Assembly (NCBI GenBank): GCA_003218815.1
Contig: QHON01000088.1
Coordinates: 1 to 8,373, forward strand
From: Verrucomicrobiota bacterium
GTDB lineage: Bacteria > Verrucomicrobiota > Verrucomicrobiia > Chthoniobacterales > UBA10450
DNA length: 8,373 nt
Direction: 5' to 3'
Numbering within the stretch: position 1 is the first letter of the stretch; the number at the start of each line of letters is the position of its first letter. Below are positions 6,175 through 8,373 of this stretch, piece by piece. The notes under the pieces were generated by a model. That model worked only from the letters and a program-made list of their open reading frames with translations. It was not told the DNA's origin and did no database searches. A program made the translations under genes and the position numbers.

Positions 6175-8103
6175 TTAAACAATGCCGTCGCGCAACATCG
6201 CGTATTTTCCGGCGAGCAATTCTTGCGTGAGCTGATAACCGCGCTTGTCGACGTTGCGCTGCGTTCCGGCGAAATGAGTGTCGATCCGCAATCGCGCGGA
6301 GCGGCAAAAATAATCCGCGAGCGCCAAGATTTCGTCGCCCGGTTTGCCCTGGCCGAGCAGCCACTGCGCATAGGAACAGGTCGCGCTGATGGCAAACAAT
6401 TCGGTTGCGATACCGACAAAACGCGAGAGCAATAGCTGTTGTCGATCCAATTTGGGACCGAATCGCGTCATGGCATGAAACAAACCCCGCGCGAGTTTCT
6501 TGCTCCCTGCGGCTGCGTAATCGACATGCTTTTGCAGATCTCGATGGAGATTGTCGATCTTGTTGGCACCATTCGGCAACCACTGCCGTGGATACCAACC
6601 GGCATAAAATTTTCCAGAACTGAAGACCGCTTTGAGTCGTTCCGATTTTGGCAATTGCGTATTGAAGATCGCGCCGCCGACCTTTAAGTGCGGATCGAGC
6701 GCTTCGCGCGCGATGAACAACCGCATGATTTCGCTCGAACCCTCAAAAATCGTATTCACACGGCAATCGCGCAGAAATCTTTCCACTGCGATCGGCGGTT
6801 CACCCCGCCCGGCCAACGATTGCGCGGTTTCATAGCCGCGACCACCGCGCACTTGCATCGCGTCATCGGCAATTTTCCAGGTCGTTTCCGTCGCCCACAT
6901 TTTACACATGGCTGTTTCGATGCGCAGATCGCCCGTTTTTCGATCGAGCAACGAAGAACTGAGAAATGTCATCGCTTCCATGGCAAAAACGTTGCCGGCC
7001 ATTTCCGCTATTTTGCCGGCGATAGCGGCATGTTGCCCGATGGGCACGCCCCATTGAACGCGTTCGCCAGCCCATTTGCGTGAAATCTCGAGCAACCGTT
7101 TGGAAACGCCGACGCATGCAGCGGGCAATGTCAGCCGGCCCGTGTTCAATGTCGTAAGCGCGACTTTGAGGCCTTTGCCTTCGCCCGCGATGATATTTTC
7201 GCGCGGCACACGGACATCTTTAAAATTAACGACCGCGTTGTAGAGCGCGCGCAATCCCATGAAGCGGCAGCGGTAAGCGATCTTCAGCCCCGGCGTCTCC
7301 ACATCGACAATGAATGCCGTAATTTGTTTGCGATCTTTGCCGCCAACCAGTTTCGGCGGCGTCCGCGCCATGACCACAAGCACCCCCGCTTTCACGCCGT
7401 TGGTACACCAAAGTTTCTCGCCATTCAAAACGAACTCAGAGCCATCAGGTGTTGGCTCGGCACGCAAGCTCATCGTCGCCGGATCGGAGCCGGCGTGCGC
7501 TTCGGTCAGCGCGAACGCGGAAATTTCTCCGCCCGCAACGCGCGGCAGGTATTTTTGCTTCTGCTCTTCCGTGCCAAACAAGAGCAGCGGCTGCGCGACG
7601 CCGATGGATTGATGCGCGGAGACGAGAGCGGCCACGTTTCCGTCCCAGCTGCCGAGCAAGACCGCGGCGCGTCCGTAATTATACTGCGACAAACCGAGAC
7701 CGCCGTACTTCTTCGGTACTTTGATTCCGAACGCGCCGATCTCCGCGAGTCCCTTAAAATTTTCTGGTGGAATTTCACCGGTGCGGTCGATTTCGTCCGG
7801 GTCGACATGATCGCGCAAATAACCTTCGAGTTTGCGCAACAAGTCTTCGCCGGCGGCGCGATCTTCGGCGCTTTGCGCCGGCCAGGGATAAATCCGATCG
7901 AAATCGTAGCGCCCGATGAAAAGATTGCTCGCAAAACTGCCGCGGTCATCCAGTGGATCGCGCGAGGCTTCGGCCAGCTCGAGTGCTTCGCGCTTGCCTT
8001 TCGACATCTTCGACGTGTCGATCGCACTGGATGTGGGCTTTGCCGTCTTGGCGCTGGTTTCCGCGGCAACCTGTTTTTCGGGAGCCTCGAGGGGCGACTT
8101 CAT
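6175..8103 (-). CDS. Acyl-CoA dehydrogenase, VLCAD/ACAD9-like, with C-terminal extension
   Basis: A 642-residue FAD enzyme catalysing alpha,beta-dehydrogenation of acyl-CoA, the first step of beta-oxidation. Family signature 1 is ALTEAHAGSD (198-207). Signature 2 is QVRGGRGY (417-424). The catalytic glutamate is in TIFEGSSEIMRLF (451-463, Glu454), the position used by MCAD and VLCAD. After the core (about 85-470), a helical extension (about 480-640) resembles the membrane-associating tail of VLCAD and ACAD9, so long-chain acyl-CoAs are the likely substrates. The first about 55 residues are an Ala/Lys/Ser/Thr-rich, probably disordered leader without hydrophobic core. The start ATG has only a weak GGAAG 11 bases upstream. 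It follows the FadB-like gene by 97 bases, a typical beta-oxidation pairing. It is unlikely to be glutaryl-CoA dehydrogenase, which lacks this C-terminal extension. Confidence 0.92.
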   Translation of the reverse strand: MKSPLEAPEKQVAAETSAKTAKPTSSAIDTSKMSKGKREALELAEASRDPLDDRGSFASNLFIGRYDFDRIYPWPAQSAEDRAAGEDLLRKLEGYLRDHVDPDEIDRTGEIPPENFKGLAEIGAFGIKVPKKYGGLGLSQYNYGRAAVLLGSWDGNVAALVSAHQSIGVAQPLLLFGTEEQKQKYLPRVAGGEISAFALTEAHAGSDPATMSLRAEPTPDGSEFVLNGEKLWCTNGVKAGVLVVMARTPPKLVGGKDRKQITAFIVDVETPGLKIAYRCRFMGLRALYNAVVNFKDVRVPRENIIAGEGKGLKVALTTLNTGRLTLPAACVGVSKRLLEISRKWAGERVQWGVPIGQHAAIAGKIAEMAGNVFAMEAMTFLSSSLLDRKTGDLRIETAMCKMWATETTWKIADDAMQVRGGRGYETAQSLAGRGEPPIAVERFLRDCRVNTIFEGSSEIMRLFIAREALDPHLKVGGAIFNTQLPKSERLKAVFSSGKFYAGWYPRQWLPNGANKIDNLHRDLQKHVDYAAAGSKKLARGLFHAMTRFGPKLDRQQLLLSRFVGIATELFAISATCSYAQWLLGQGKPGDEILALADYFCRSARLRIDTHFAGTQRNVDKRGYQLTQELLAGKYAMLRDGIV

Positions 8104-8160
8104 TGAAGGATAATCTTCCAGATTGTCCCGGCCAGCGGATTTCCAACCTGACGTAAATCG

Positions 8161-8184
8161 AGACAGGCTGGACGCCTATCTTCC
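8161..8184 (-). repeat. REP-like hairpin between the FadB-like and acyl-CoA dehydrogenase genes
   Basis: On the minus strand GGA is followed by AGATAGGC, loop GTCCA, and GCCTGTCT. In RNA this is an 8-bp stem with one U-G wobble. It lies about 9 bases after the FadB-like stop codon. The GGA-plus-palindrome layout recalls the elements at 6113-6172 with a different stem. It may be an intercistronic stabilising hairpin or a partial terminator; no T-run follows. Confidence 0.45.
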
Positions 8185-8193
8185 GGGGCGATT

Positions 8194-8373
8194 TCAGCTT
8201 TCATAAAATTTCGTCCCCTCGCGCGCGTGTTTCTTCAAAATTTCGCACGGCGCGAACTTATCGTCAGTTTGTGCCAGCCGTTCCATTTCTTGGGCAACTT
8301 TCTCGATTCCGAAATGTTCCGCGAAGCGTAATGGCCCGCCACGGAATGGTGCGAAACCCGTCCCCAAAATCAT
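8194..8373 (-). CDS. C-terminal end of a FadB/HADHA-type 3-hydroxyacyl-CoA dehydrogenase/enoyl-CoA hydratase (5' end outside window)
   Basis: The last 59 codons and the TGA stop are present. The reading GTGFAPFRGGPLRFAEHFGIEKV and the end KFAPCEILKKHA...KFYES match the C-terminal helical domain of multifunctional beta-oxidation alpha subunits (compare the G-GFPP---GGP-R and F-PC-LL---A---KFY pattern of HADHA). The full protein would be about 700 residues and supply enoyl-CoA hydratase and NAD+-dependent 3-hydroxyacyl-CoA dehydrogenase activities; only the tail is visible, so those catalytic sites cannot be checked. Immediately downstream on the same strand is an acyl-CoA dehydrogenase, which supports the assignment and probable co-transcription. 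Confidence 0.82.
   Translation of the reverse strand: MILGTGFAPFRGGPLRFAEHFGIEKVAQEMERLAQTDDKFAPCEILKKHAREGTKFYES

Noticed and set aside
7324..8106. 260-codon plus-strand open frame opposite the acyl-CoA dehydrogenase gene
   Set aside because: It is antisense to a gene with full family signatures, its translation is Arg-rich and low in recognisable motifs, and several overlapping antisense frames are open here, as expected from GC-biased codon use.

Overview
The window reads as ordinary metabolic chromosome from a free-living, probably soil or sediment, bacterium of moderately high GC. Codon use, the frequent lack of clear Shine-Dalgarno sites and the REP-like palindromes would fit a Verrucomicrobiota- or Acidobacteriota-type genome. 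That placement is inference only; no marker gene is present. I see no phage, plasmid, CRISPR, tRNA, rRNA or transposase gene.

Layout. The left edge (1-421, minus) is the N-terminal 140 codons of a spermidine-synthase-like methyltransferase that runs off the window. Positions 422-782 hold no intact gene, but 521-760 is a decayed second copy of the leader and 5' end of the MmgE/PrpD gene further right. A small secreted protein gene (783-1265, minus) lies between the two copies. The intact MmgE/PrpD-family gene is at 1561-3000 (plus). A hairpin-rich convergent gap (3001-3087) separates it from a minus-strand run that fills the rest of the window.

In order of transcription, the minus-strand run is: the C-terminal end of a FadB/HADHA-type multifunctional beta-oxidation protein (8373-8194), a VLCAD/ACAD9-like acyl-CoA dehydrogenase (8103-6175), L-lysine 6-aminotransferase (6051-4663), and an ALDH7-family alpha-aminoadipate semialdehyde dehydrogenase (4623-3088). 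The last two catalyse consecutive steps: L-lysine to 2-aminoadipate 6-semialdehyde (in equilibrium with piperideine-6-carboxylate), then to L-2-aminoadipate. The first two carry out fatty acyl-CoA oxidation. Lysine carbon leaving 2-aminoadipate normally becomes glutaryl-CoA and crotonyl-CoA, which needs enoyl-CoA hydratase and 3-hydroxyacyl-CoA dehydrogenase activities. Grouping the two sets is therefore metabolically sensible, but a joint operon is inferred only from orientation and short gaps.

The most notable non-coding signals are REP-like palindromes at the gene junctions of the minus-strand run (6113-6135 and 6150-6172 as an inverted pair, with weaker relatives at 6004-6028 and 8161-8184), and the decayed MmgE/PrpD paralogue, whose differences from the intact gene are largely synonymous apart from one 39-bp block of perfect identity. 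I found no convincing undescribed multi-gene system.
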